DNA of 64,000 nt from Paraspadella gotoi. Taxonomy: Eukaryota; Chaetognatha. Location of the stretch: NCBI GenBank assembly GCA_051294375.1, contig JBJCIZ010000040.1:166330-230329 (forward strand), given 5' to 3'. The translations under genes and the position numbers were made by a program. The notes beneath the pieces are model-generated. The model was not told the origin of the DNA, searched no databases, and worked only from the letters and a program-made list of their open reading frames with translations. Positions within the stretch are counted from its first letter, which is position 1. Every line of letters begins with the position of its first letter. Below are positions 10,956 through 21,539 of the stretch, in pieces.

Positions 10956-12386
10956 GTAACCATGGGAGCATCGCCAGCCTTCCCCACTGCATCCCGCATT
11001 GTAGAGCTAACCTTCAGAGACTGCTTCCCAGTAGGCAACTTCCTCTCCTATGCTGACAACTTCAGCCTCAAGAGCAAAACAATCGAAGAAAGCCTGGATC
11101 AGTACAGAACATTTTTAGCCCGCTGCAAACACCAAAACCTCCTGCTGAAACCTGGGGAGGTCTGTGTAGCAATGAATGTTGAGGACAAAAATGGGGCCTT
11201 CCAATTCTTAGGCTTTGAGTTCAGGGAAGGGAAAGTTTTCCGTGGCAAAAAGAAGCTGGCAGACTACTCATCGCGCCCACTCCCAACAAGCAGAGTAAAA
11301 GTCATGCAGCTCGCCCAGTCCTTAAACTTCTTCCGAACCTTTAGCCCACGCTTTGCCAACGAACAAAAACAACTGTATGATGAAGTGGAAAGGCAAAGAC
11401 AATCAGCAAGCAAGTTCAAACTAACACCAAAGATGGTACAACATCTCCGAGAACTTCTCCATCTGGTTACTGATAGCAACGGACTGCACCTGCTCGTAGA
11501 AGAAGATGTTGACAAGAGTGTCTTCCTTCTCTTTAGCGACGCTTCAGACATCAGCTATGGAGCAGCACTCTTCACACTAAGAAATGATAAAATGCTGTGC
11601 ATATACGCAATATCCAGGATGTTCAACCAACAGCAGTTAAAATACCACATTAACCGAAAAGAACTCATTGGACTCCACCATGCAATGCACCAAATGGCAT
11701 TATTCCTCAAGTTCCGCAAGTTCCTTGTTGTGACGGACTCCGCATCAGTCCACAGCTGGGCACGAACACAAATTTCATCGCTACCCACATCCGTGCGGAC
11801 CCTACTGCTCCAAATGAGAGAAACTTTCTGCTTCCGCACCATACTGTGCAAATCAGGAGACCAACTTGCGGACCTGCTCACAAGATATGTGAAACCAGAG
11901 ACATGCTACGAACAGGTGGAAGACACCCTCTTCAAGCTCCACCAGGGCCCAAAACCGGACCACCATCTAGATGATGTAACCTTGGAAGAAACATGCGCCG
12001 CAGAGATTCTGGCTCACAACCAGGCATTCATGGAAAACACCACAAGCGACCATGTAGAGGACGTCATAACAGACTCAGCAAGATCATGTGATCAAGCCTG
12101 TTACACCGCACAAAATGACTGGGAATATGAAGCCCAGGGAACACCAGCGAACCCTAGTATGTGGGAAGTAGAAGATGAACCGAGCTGGCCCGCTGAACTC
12201 CTAGCAGACACACCAGAGAGCAATGACTCGGACGAAAGCAATACTGCCTTCATGGCACCAGTCACCCGAGCACAGACCAAATTACTAGGACAGAAACGCC
12301 CACCCAGTGACTCAGAATCACCTACTGGAAATCAGATCAAACCTCCAAGTGGTCAATGGGACACTGTTTTTCCTAAATCTCCTTGA
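10956..12386 (+). pseudogene. pol: RT palm/thumb and RNase H
   Basis: Continues in the same frame after the TGA at 10953. The RT catalytic motif reads YADN (11049-11060), where most active RTs have YxDD; the second Asp is Asn. The thumb/connection (about 11220-11400) with NFFRTFSPRFA is Gypsy-like. RNase H follows, with FSDAS near 11534, the RKELIGL helix near 11657 (Glu), VTDSAS near 11738 (Asp) and QLADLLTR near 11868 (Asp), so all four acidic positions are present. The C-terminal 130 residues are acidic and unassigned. The frame ends at 12386 and the integrase is in another frame. Confidence 0.75.
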
Positions 12387-13470
12387 GGATGGCTCCACCC
12401 TGAACACTGTCGTCGTCCCACCCGTTAAGGCAAACGAACTAGTAGAGAAAATCCACCTAGACCTAGCACATATCAACCCATCCAGGCTTAGATGCTCCAT
12501 CTCAAGAAAATATTACATCCATGACCTACGCAAAGTGTGCAACAAGTGCTTCCAGTCGTGCGAGAACTGCCGACAAGCACAAAAGGCAAAACTGACAAAA
12601 GGTAGAAAAGTCCAGATATTTGACTCCAAAGTAGGCAACACGCTCCATGCAGACTTACTACAGCTCGAAGATAGCCACTCGTATAAGTTTCTGCTAATAA
12701 TGATAGACCTGTGCTCAAGATATGTATTCGCAGAAGCCCTTAAAACCAAAACAGCAGAAGCAGTTGCAGGTGCGATCACAAACATCTGCCTCACATTCCA
12801 AATATGCCCCACAACACTAGAGACAGACCTGGGGAAAGAATTCCAAAACACTTTGATGGACTCGCTCAAGAGCCAACTAGGCTTTACCTGCATAGGCCTA
12901 AGACCTTCCCAGAAAAACTCCAATTTAGCAGAGAAGGTAAATGCTACAATCATAGACCTTTTCCGCCGACTACACCCATCAGGAGAACCTTGGACAGCGA
13001 CTTGGAAAACAGTGATAAGGGCTATCAACCTTGCCCCCATAAAATATTCGGAAGGGCTTGCTGTCTCCCCATACAAGCTGTTTTTTGGTCGAGAACCCAC
13101 CCTCCCGGGCTTGTCGTCAGAACAAGTAACACCACCCACGGATTCTGAAGAATCCTACCAGCTTGACAAAGAAGACAGAACCAATGACCTCCTCCAGAAG
13201 ATCTGCAAGGCCCGCAACCTGGAGACACCCCCAAGCCTGATCCTCCGTGGCACGGACACATTTGAGGCTGGGGAGAAAATCCTCGTATGGAGAGACTTTG
13301 TTGAAAAAGAAAAGTCATCAAAAGTCAAACAGCTCCAGTATAAACTCATACCCAAATATGAACCAGCTATGGTCCTGAAGAGAAATGGTGACCAATATCT
13401 AATAAAGCCAGTGGATGGCTCAAAGCAACGGATTGTCCACAGAAGAACAATGAAGAAAACTAAGCAATAA
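12307..13470 (+). pseudogene. pol: Integrase
   Basis: ORF of 387 codons. Its first 20-25 residues are probably out-of-frame read-in, because the upstream RNase H frame runs to 12386. A zinc-binding HHCC domain is visible (His50, His55, Cys85, Cys88), then the catalytic core with Asp116, Asp174 and Glu209, a D,D34,E arrangement. The C-terminal part (about residues 300-380) has a small basic beta-rich segment, as in Gypsy integrases, ending RRTMKKTKQ. Integrase inserts the cDNA into host DNA. The catalytic residues are intact. Confidence 0.8.
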
Positions 13471-15155
13471 CCATAGAATAACCCCCCATACAGAAAAGAG
13501 AGAATAGCAGATGGACTGCGAACCAACCCTACCCCCCCTACACTTTCTGCCCAGCCCGCCGTGCCTACGATGCCTACCCCTCCCTAAGCCTCCCCAACAC
13601 CCCCTGCCTACCGTGGAACAGATGACCCACAGGATCTCCAGCCCGCTCAAAACCGAAATCCCGCCATCTGGAAACGCCGGACAGAAGATTAGCGGTATGG
13701 ACCTGCTTCACACCCAACCCCATCCTCAAACCCCGTGCAGCGACTTTCCAGGCCACAGACCCTGACATGGTACCAGTCAGGACCGTTGGCGTTGCTGTGC
13801 CCAAGCGGCCGCTCCCCACGCTACACCTAAACCTCTTTTGTATTCCAATCCCAACACCCCCTCCCCCCCTCGCCTTGAACCAATACAATCAAGGTTGCTA
13901 ATCATCAGGACGACGGTCCAACGAGAACAAAATCTCATCAAATCCCCCCCCACCCAAAGTCCATGAAATGGGACAATACCTTCTTCCTCTTGGTTTTTTT
14001 TTCTTTTCTTTCATCCTTCACTTCCTTCCAACTACCTCACCCGAACCAGACCTCAACAGCAATACCATCTGCCTTAGCTCTCAGACCCTAGTTTCCCCAC
14101 CTCTAAGCCGCCCCTTCATACCCCTTATACTACCCCGCTTCCTTTCTACCAAACCACTAGATTTGTTTCTTCAAGAATAGGAGGATGCGAAAAAAAAAAA
14201 AAAAAAAATTACTTCAGAACACCCATGGTGTCTCACCTTTGGCCACCTTCTTTAGTCTAAAATCTCAACCTTTTCAACTCCCACCTTCATTTCACCCCAA
14301 TAAACTGTGGCATGAAATCATTGCTCTCCCTTGCTTTCCGTTCTTTATTTCCTATCCACCTCAAATAAAACCTCCGCGTTCTTTACTTATTATTCACCCT
14401 AAATAAAATCGCTGCGTCAAACCGTTCTCTTACCGTATTCCAAAACCGCTTCAAGCCGTTTTCACGTTGTTACCCAACTTTTATAAAAAAAATTTAAAAA
14501 AAAAAATATATATATTGCGAACAACAAAGAAATTCTTTTTTTAATAATGCGCGCACTACTTGCTAACTTGATCAAAAAAAAAAAAATTTGTCTTTCCAAA
14601 ACTTTCTTAATCACTTAAAACCTATCTGACTTCCCTTCCACTTCTGAACTTGTTTAACTAACCTCTCCCTATCCAATCTTCCCTTCTACAACCTACCTTT
14701 ACCTTCTTAATCTTAATATATTTGCCGATGTTTGCCTCGCCATGCATGTCCTTTTTCTTTCTCCCTAAACCCAAGACTGACCAATAGACTTGACTGACAC
14801 CCCCCCTACCAACCCCTCAACCCAGTGACTACAGGTCTCCTCAAAAGCTGAAACCCAACCACAACCCCGGTCTCATCAAAAGAAAAAGCAAGCCAAGCCC
14901 CAACCAGCCACTCCATCAGGAGCAAGCCCAACCTCACCTTCAACCCTTGCCACTGACTCGAGCAGCCCACTCAGCGCCTCTGGTCACCAACGCCCACTCT
15001 CCCATCTGGAAACTACCTCCCCACACCGCCAGCCTTGACTACCTCGAACTAGTCCCAGCACCAACCTTCACGCCTTCCAGCACCAACCAAGTCGCCCCAG
15101 GCCAGCCCCATCAGCAGCAGACGCCTGTCGCTCTCTCTCACGCTCATCCCGTAAA
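13471..15155 (+). other. Spacer between pol and env-like ORF
   Basis: 1.7 kb of C/T- and A/T-rich sequence. A small Pro-rich ORF at 13511-13765 follows integrase directly but resembles nothing known. A run of 19 A at 14190-14208 could be the tail of an inserted retroposed fragment. In env-bearing elements the env mRNA is usually spliced across pol; I cannot define splice sites here. Confidence 0.5.
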
Positions 15156-16211
15156 ATGCCAACCATCATCGCGGCAGTTCTCTTCCTGACCCTGACCATC
15201 TCAACGGACACTAGGCTGCTTGGCTTCGACTGTTACGACCCACGGAGCGAAATCGTCCTTACGCGGACCATCAAGGAATGGAAGCAAGATTACCCCACCA
15301 AATTCACTGCAACGGCCTTCAACGAAAGATTCCGGGCAGGGTGGAATGCCGACTGGATCTACTTCCACCTGCAACACGAAGGGTATCTTGTCCTCTCCGA
15401 GGTGGACCCAGGCGCACCACGCGGCCTGGTGGCCACAATGGTCAAAGGAAAAGGGGTCCTCCTCAAGTACCATGAAACCACAGTGGAACCAGTGATAGAT
15501 AGCAACACTTGCTATGAGGAAATGCTCGTCGAACTCTCCTCTGGCGCAAGACGATTTTTGACCAACACCTCGGCAATCCTAATCACCCATGGAAGGGCCA
15601 GAGACTGCAAAGAGAAGGAGGAACACAAGGAAACAACCATCGCCTTGGCCGCCGAGAGCCTGGACAACGCCATGCTGTCAAGGATGGCACTATCCACACT
15701 GACCGAGGGACTCTTCAAGGGAAAGTTTGATGAGGACATCACAAAACTCTTCAACCCCAAAACCGTCCTCAAGCTCATCGAACTCGAGGAGTACGAGTCG
15801 GACAGAGTGTTCAGTGGCCTTGCCACTCAAGTGAGGCTATTATGGCCCAAAATCACAGTTGCATACCTCACCATCTACGCCACCCTCGCCGCCATAATAG
15901 TCACGCTCGCCTTCTCTAGAGGCATAACTCCCGTAAAATGCCTAGCCCTCGTATTCTCAGTGTTCAAGATTTTCGTAGACTACCAAAAATTCCTCAAAGA
16001 AACCCAGCTGCAAAGAAAGGCGGCCCTCTATGAAGAAATCCCTATAGCCAAAGACTCACGACCTCAGCAACTCCCGGAAGAGATTATGGGGAACATCCTG
16101 GATTGCCTCAACAGCATCCTCACCAGGATCGAAGACATAGAAGAACGACTGGCTGACCTGGATGACCGACCACCACCAGGGCGTCGCCGCGTCAGAACGA
16201 CGCTCCTCTAA
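15156..16211 (+). CDS. Env-like membrane protein (third ORF)
   Basis: An uninterrupted ORF of 351 codons. The N-terminus is a good signal peptide (residues 2-16 hydrophobic). The putative ectodomain (about 20-232) has three cysteines (26, 119, 151) and one NTS glycosylation sequon at 137. A strong membrane segment spans about 233-253, with a second hydrophobic stretch at 257-275. The tail has a short heptad-patterned helix (about 310-335) and a basic end. Position after integrase and topology fit an env. There is no evident furin site or recognisable fusion peptide, and three cysteines is few for a viral fusion glycoprotein. Assignment therefore rests on position and topology only. It is the one intact gene of this element. 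Confidence 0.55.
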   Translation: MPTIIAAVLFLTLTISTDTRLLGFDCYDPRSEIVLTRTIKEWKQDYPTKFTATAFNERFRAGWNADWIYFHLQHEGYLVLSEVDPGAPRGLVATMVKGKGVLLKYHETTVEPVIDSNTCYEEMLVELSSGARRFLTNTSAILITHGRARDCKEKEEHKETTIALAAESLDNAMLSRMALSTLTEGLFKGKFDEDITKLFNPKTVLKLIELEEYESDRVFSGLATQVRLLWPKITVAYLTIYATLAAIIVTLAFSRGITPVKCLALVFSVFKIFVDYQKFLKETQLQRKAALYEEIPIAKDSRPQQLPEEIMGNILDCLNSILTRIEDIEERLADLDDRPPPGRRRVRTTLL

Positions 16212-16439
16212 GGCCCCAACAACCAACTTCCACACCTCTACACCGCAACATCAGCAACCCCACAGTGACTCAAACCTCTCGGAAGCACCTCTCCTCACCT
16301 CCTCCTTTCCTCCTCAGTGGCTTTCTCCCATCCCAGCTTTCGACAGCGATCCTAACTACCCCTCAGCAATGAATCCAGCAAACGAAGCCAACATCCTCAG
16401 CAGCAACACCACGGCCTCTCATCCACCATCAATCTCAGT

Positions 16440-16672
16440 GCTCCTCATTGTCTCATACCCCCAAACCCCCCAGTGCTTCTCATTGTTCCCATCACCCCAA
16501 ACCCCCCAGGCTTCTCATGGTTCCCATCACCCCCAAACCCCCCCAATGCTTCTCATTGTTCCCATCACCCCCCAAACCCCTCCAGTGCTTCTCATTGTTC
16601 CCATCACCCCCAAACCCCCCAGCGCTTCTCACTATTCCCCACCCCCCCAGTGCTTCCCACTGTTTCCCTCAC
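16440..16672 (+). repeat. C-rich minisatellite, ~37-bp unit
   Basis: About six units of the form CCCCCAAACCCCCCAGTGCT plus TCTCATTGTTCCCATCA, with C-run length variation. It lies 230 bases after the env-like stop. It is open in three frames because of its composition, not because it codes. Confidence 0.85.
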
Positions 16673-17088
16673 CCCCTTTTTTTTTTCTTTTCTTTTTTTG
16701 CCCCGTACATGTCACTACCCTCTCAAACACCACAATTTCATTTAAATTTTCGATCCCCCATGTTCGTATAAAACATCAATGCGATGCCCTATCCTGATTA
16801 CTTTGAAAAGAAAACTAACCCAAAGCGTAGAGTGTCCTTTTTCCAGGGATGAAATAATTCTTTTATTTTTACGTCCAATGAGCTGATATTTTAACAAAAA
16901 ATAGTCTGAACGTAGGTCTATTGCCCATTGGGTTAAAATTTAAATCGGACAATTCTAAACCACCAAAAAAAATTTTAAAAGTTGCATAACTTGGTTATTT
17001 TATTCACTTTGTTAGTTCATCGGTCCTACAAAATATCGTTGGAAAATTCTTTTTATCATATCAAAACATTGAATTATGAGAAAATATG
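16673..17088. other. No recognisable feature
   Basis: T-rich tract, then AT-rich sequence. No ORF or repeat that I can link to the element upstream; the 3' LTR of that element would be expected here but I see no match to the 5' side. Confidence 0.5.
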
Positions 17089-17133
17089 CAAAGTTTGATT
17101 TTATTTTGCAACGAATTTTATTTTAAAAGAGCA

Positions 17134-17168
17134 GACATGTTTCGGCTCACAATACGAGCCTTCATCAG
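17134..17168 (-). ncRNA. Hammerhead ribozyme-like motif (Penelope type)
   Basis: On the minus strand: CTGATGA, an extra A, a 5-bp stem GGCTC/GAGCC with 7-nt loop, GAAA, then CATGTC. The CUGANGA and GAAA core strings and a UC at the expected cleavage position are all present. The palindromic ACATGT would give a minimal stem III that is stable only in a dimer. Stem I adjacent to the core is weak (about 3 bp). Hammerhead motifs of this minimal type are established in Penelope-like elements. Activity is untested. Confidence 0.65.
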
Positions 17169-17173
17169 CGCAC

Positions 17174-17208
17174 ATGATGAAGGCTCGTATTGTGAGCCGA
17201 AACATGTC
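17174..17208 (+). ncRNA. Hammerhead-like motif with first core base changed
   Basis: Plus-strand twin of the motif at 17134-17168. Stem II, GAAA and CATGTC are identical, but the core reads ATGATGA rather than CTGATGA. The base equivalent to C3 is an essential core nucleotide, so this strand is probably inactive. Confidence 0.5.
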
Positions 17209-17284
17209 TGCTCTTTTAAAATAAAATTCGTTGCAAAATAAAATCAAACTTTGTTAATCTCGCAAACAACGAAAAAGAAAGGAT

Positions 17285-17500
17285 AATTACCATGAGAAAA
17301 TATGCAAAAAAAAGATGTCCATCCGTCCGTCTATCCTTCCATCCGTTCGTCCATCCATCTGTCTGTCCCCAACTTAGTATTATACTCCAATTACTCGTGA
17401 TTGGATAAATGGATTGAAATTGGGTTAGAGAAGGCAACTAAGTGATTGAGCTGGATATAAATTTTCAATGGAATTGTACAAGAGGAAATGAGTTTAAATG
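17285..17500 (+). repeat. Dispersed repeat R1, partial, + orientation
   Basis: Contains the R1 landmarks: a CCGTCCGT/CTGT microsatellite, then CCAATTACTCGTGATTGG and the GTGATTGAGCTGGATATAAA subrepeat. Joined tail-to-tail with the minus-strand copy that follows. Confidence 0.65.
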
Positions 17501-18185
17501 GAAACAAGTTTGAGCAAACAATGTCGGATCTGCCCACAATCATTATCGGTAATTAATTAATTAATAATTAATCAATTCAAGTTAATTAAATGATTAATAA
17601 TTAATTAATTATTTATTTCAAGTTAATTAATTAGGCAATTAATTAATTAATTAGGCAATTGAATAATTAAATTGATCCGAAATGTTTGTTTTGATTGATT
17701 AATTGACTGATCAATTAATTATTGATTAATTAATTGACTAATTGATTAATTACCTAATTGATTATTTGTTTAATTAATACATCTTGCATTTAAATTTAAT
17801 ATAAAAAGAAAAAGAAGCATAATCAAGTAGTGAAACAGGCTTTTTGTTTTTTTCCATTTAAACTGATTTTCACTCAAACGATTCCATTGAAATTTGATTT
17901 CCAGCTTAATCACACACTTTCCTACCCACATACAAAACTTCATTCCAATCCATTCATCCAATCACGAGTAATTGGTGTTTTTTGCTAAGGACGGACGGAC
18001 AGACAGACGGAGATACAGTCAGACGGACAGACGGACGTCATTTTTTATTGCATAATTTATCATAATTCGATATTCTGACATGATATATGCGAATGCCCGA
18101 CAAGATTGAGGGGGCGGACCGACGGACCGACAAAGTGAATTATAGAGTCGTGTTCTGCTGATAAGCAAATGCCCGGACTGCAAGC
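17501..18185 (-). repeat. Dispersed repeat R1, minus orientation
   Basis: On the minus strand: a degenerate GGATCTGC...hairpin end near 18175, GACTCTATAATTCACTTTGTC, the CCGTCC microsatellite, the ATTACTCGTGATTGG subrepeat, long TTAATTAATT stretches, and the other end GGCAGATCCGACATTGTTTG then CTCAAACTTG near 17505. About 0.7-0.8 kb, matching 61208-62013. No coding sequence; class unknown. Confidence 0.7.
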
Positions 18186-18422
18186 CTCAAGACAGAATTT
18201 CTCTTCAGTAAAAATAAGTGTATTTGCTTCGCGGAACCAGTGTTTGTTTTTGAGATTTATCACAAGTTGGAAACAGAAAACTTAATCTGAAATGTTTAGT
18301 ATTTTGACGGTATCGGAAGAAAATCGTGAAGTTGTGAATTTGGTAATCAATATCTAGAATGATAAACTTCTGATTATGTACAACTCTATCAAAATTTTAC
18401 TAAAAAACCCAAAAAACAGATT

Positions 18423-18905
18423 TCGATGCGTTGAAGATCAAATTCAAGGAAACGCTAAAAGTAATGGAGATGGAACGACTCCCTGAATTGACTCCTGGAT
18501 GGGGGAATCGTTTCTCTGCCTATTCGCTGCTTCGTCTTCTAAAAATCGTCTTTCTCCTCGATGGAGAAAAGGAGTGGAGTCAATGCCGAAGTCGACGCTG
18601 CCTCTTAAAGATCAGCCATCTTTAACGAAGATGGCGACATGTTAGTTCTGCAGAAAAAGCCATCTCGTTAGTCAGTGCTATGGATTTCGACATTAAGAAA
18701 GTCTTTGTCTACAAAAAGTAGTGTTTTTGTTGCCTGAAGCCAGGACACACCGCTCAACACTGCCGCTGAGAGCGGCGATGCGCAGTCTGCGATGGAGCCC
18801 ACCACTCAGTGCTACACGATTGGCCTAAAAATACGACAACGCCGACCAGAAACATGCCCTGGACGTCGGCGATTAGAAATTTCGATTGGAAGAAAATGCC
18901 GAAGA
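18423..18905 (+). pseudogene. gag: BEL/Pao gag remnant with zinc knuckles
   Basis: The readable part is near 18720-18830: a CCHC knuckle CFCCLKPGHTAQHC, then after a stop a CxVC...HHSVLHD finger. That pair is the typical end of BEL/Pao gag and is closely similar to the intact version at 41380-41520. Several in-frame stops and a frameshift upstream show it is old. 5' limit uncertain. Confidence 0.6.
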
Positions 18906-21539
18906 TGACGTCAGTGACATAAACGACTGTGCAAAAGGCACCAAATAACTAAAATGTTACCAATTGTTAAATTAAATTGTGTATAAGTATGGTATAATTT
19001 TTTTAAAATTTAAACACTATTTTTGGAGGAACCTTTGGCCACTCATTATTCGTACTATGTTTTATGACTTGAATTAAATTCAAATCTTGCTTATTTACAA
19101 ACAACGGATCATGAATACATCATGAATACATCATGAATACATCATAATTATGAGTCTTTTAGAAAACTATGTCGAGTTGACTTTCTTTTTCTGTCTCGCT
19201 TTTAAACAGTGATGTTTAACTTGTCGATTATTGAAACCTTCAGCGCGATTTTCATTTACTTTTAAATGCACTCGGCGGATTTAAGGTCATTTAGTTTAAA
19301 AATTGCCTTTTTTTACGGATGAGGGTGAAGAGAAACTCGCTTTGTGTCCCTCATTGGTCACTTTTTCTTTCTCTCAATCTTGGTCCATTTTTGATACTGG
19401 TTATTTTGTAAGTTTACCTTTAGTTATTTTATGACAGTATTTTCAGTCATATAAGAACCATTTTTTTTATTTATTTTGCTTGTCCAAAAACAGTTTTTAC
19501 GGTTTTTTGCTACTGGTTTTTGTCACAAATTGTCACACATTGCTACGTCTATGTTACCAATAATAAACGTCTGGACTAGGTTTCTTAACCAATTAATGGT
19601 TATTAACCGTTAGCCATTAATCGGTTAACGGACCGTCGGTTAATCACCGATTAAAAATAATTTTAACTGATCAAATAATTTAGTAAAATTAACCGGTTAA
19701 TTTTAAAATTTACTAATTTGAACTTTTGTTTGCTTTAAGTACTATGGTTTTCCTTTGCAAGGCTGTTAACTATTTCTCAGAACTTTTCTCCCCTATTTTA
19801 AATTATATGTAAGTAATAAAAGTTAAAAATAATTTTTAATTTCAAACTTTGAATTTATTTTAATTAAAAAAAAAACACATGTTTCAACAAGGTTCTTAGC
19901 CTTCTTCAGAGCAAATTAAATAATAAAATTACAAATTAAATAATATATTGTGAAATTTCACAATATATGATAATGAGAGAGAGAGAGAGAGCTTTTTCTT
20001 CTTCTTATAATTTTACCATATTAAAAAAAATAAACTATCAACTATCAACTAACAACTATTCATTTATTTCAACGTTTATTATTTACCAATGTAGTTATTT
20101 ATTACTTTGTAGTTTTAAATTTTAATCACGTTACTGCTTACTTATTTACATTGCCTAAATGTATTTTACTGTACTAACTGAATTTCAATTTCATTGTAAT
20201 TTCCCCCTTTCAATCTAACTGACCTTAACATTCTCTCTTTTTTTTTCTCTCTCTCTCTTATTTTTTCTCTCTCTTTTTCTACCATTGTCTCGTTGAAAAA
20301 GGCTAACATTTTGCATAAAAAGAGCAAGGAAATGTCCCTCTTTAAACTAATTCACTTTACCACCTCCAACATTAGTTGATTTTTTTATATCTTGTTTTGT
20401 TTTTTGTTATTACAATTTTTTCTTTGATGAATTCCTATTCAATTCATTTTTCATTGAAAATGAAAAATATTTTTAGTTACTTATTATTATCATTATAATG
20501 ATAGTTTACAAATTAACCGATTTTAATGGTTAACTGGTTAAATTTTATAATTTGAACAATGTAGAAGACGAAGAATGTAATAATAAATATGAAGAGAGAG
20601 TGAAGAATTGTGACGATGTAAGAGAAGTAGAAAAGAAGTGAGACGAGCTCTCTCCTGATCCACTTTTATCATCGCCCGGACCAACTTGACCTTACGGTCT
20701 CCTCGGCCCTATTACTGTGTCCGGTCAATCTAAGGTCATTGCCAAAGCTAGGGCAAAGTGACCGTGTGGAATAGACCGGCTCGAAGAAAGAGGAGAGAGG
20801 AAGGGTTTAGAGAGAGACCGGTGGTAAGTCGCCTCAGAACTAATAATTGATGAAATCGCATAAAAATATTAAAACCTTTGGTGGATGTACTTAAACCAAA
20901 TTTTATTGCTATTTTGTTTTTAAAAATGCTCCTTTGTACAGCCATCTGGTTTATTAAGACTAAAACATGTAAAAATTTGATATTTCTTGTAAAGCAATGC
21001 AAGTGAATATCTACTGGGTGCAGACCGAAGAGAAAATTTGTATAGAAAGTAAAGGGAAAATGCCCATAGTAGAGAAAGTAAGATACAAATCCTAGTAGAA
21101 GAGAAAAAAAGTTGAGTAACCGGAAAAAAAAAGAAAAAAAAAAAGAAAAAAATTGTACAATTTCGGGGGGTTACTAAAGTGATTTACAACAAAGATTTTT
21201 TTCCAGTAACACTTACAGATATGCTTCTGCACCGTAGAGGCATCACCCAACTGGTTAAACTACCTGTCAGAAACTCAATGGGTAGATGGTATCTGCTGAG
21301 CCTAAATTTTTAATTTTAGACAGGGAATCCCTTCACTGTATGAACAAATTTAATTTGTCCTTCGGCCCAGGGTTATCTTAATTTCGCATGATGGAGCAAA
21401 AAAATACAGGGGAGGGAAAATTCCGAGGTTCAAGTAGAAATGCAACCACCGCCATCAACTGCCTCTCAGTCCTCACTTCTCCCCTTCTTAACTCTAGGAT
21501 TTGATGGCCCAGAGTTGCTGATTGCATGCTATAACTGCC
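18906..21539. other. Mostly unassigned AT-rich sequence
   Basis: Contains a tandem ATCATGAATAC at about 19108-19145, TTAACCGGTTAA-type palindromes near 19590-19710 and 20510-20560, a GA microsatellite near 19975, and a GC-richer 130-bp patch at 20640-20800. No ORF with recognisable content. Confidence 0.5.
19575..19710. repeat. Cluster of TTAACCGGTTAA-type palindromes
   Basis: Repeated ATTAACCG/CGGTTAA elements in both orientations, ending in AACCGGTTAATTTT...ATTTGAAC. The last part recurs at 20510-20560 in the same orientation. Could be subterminal repeats of a DNA transposon; I cannot identify ends or target duplications. Confidence 0.4.

Larger units (their letters stand above)
5515..16850 (+). 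mobile_element. Gypsy-like LTR retroelement with env-like third gene; LTRs not found
   Basis: Order on the + strand: leader, coiled-coil gag, zinc knuckles, protease, reverse transcriptase, RNase H, integrase, 1.7-kb spacer, env-like ORF, C/T-rich 3' region. RT with a thumb/connection like Metaviridae plus RNase H and a D,D34,E integrase support Gypsy rather than Copia or BEL/Pao. Breaks are in-frame stops near 6187, 7499, 7853 and 10953 and frameshifts near 6480, 8270-8520 and 12310-12386. I could not match the 5' and 3' ends as LTRs, nor find a convincing PBS, so the outer limits are approximate. Confidence 0.8.
17089..17253. repeat. Perfect 78-bp palindrome carrying two opposed hammerhead-like cores
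   Basis: Arms 17089-17166 and 17176-17253 are exact reverse complements in my reading, with a 9-base spacer. Each arm contains a hammerhead-like core followed by the AT-rich sequence that also follows the motif at PLE copy B (43360-43376, minus strand). It looks like two PLE termini joined back to back with no element body between them. Confidence 0.85.

Noticed and set aside
16162-16797. 211-codon ORF after the env-like gene
   Set aside because: Open because of the C-rich ~37-bp minisatellite; equally open in two other frames.
17320-17370. CCGTCCGT/CTGT tracts considered as telomeric or regulatory sites
   Set aside because: Imperfect tetranucleotide microsatellite that always travels with R1.
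19876-19909. Minus-strand CTGAAGA...GAAACATGTG resembling a hammerhead core
   Set aside because: CTGANGA and GAAAC are present, but no stem II can form at the right place (only an offset AAGG/CCUU), so I do not call it a ribozyme.
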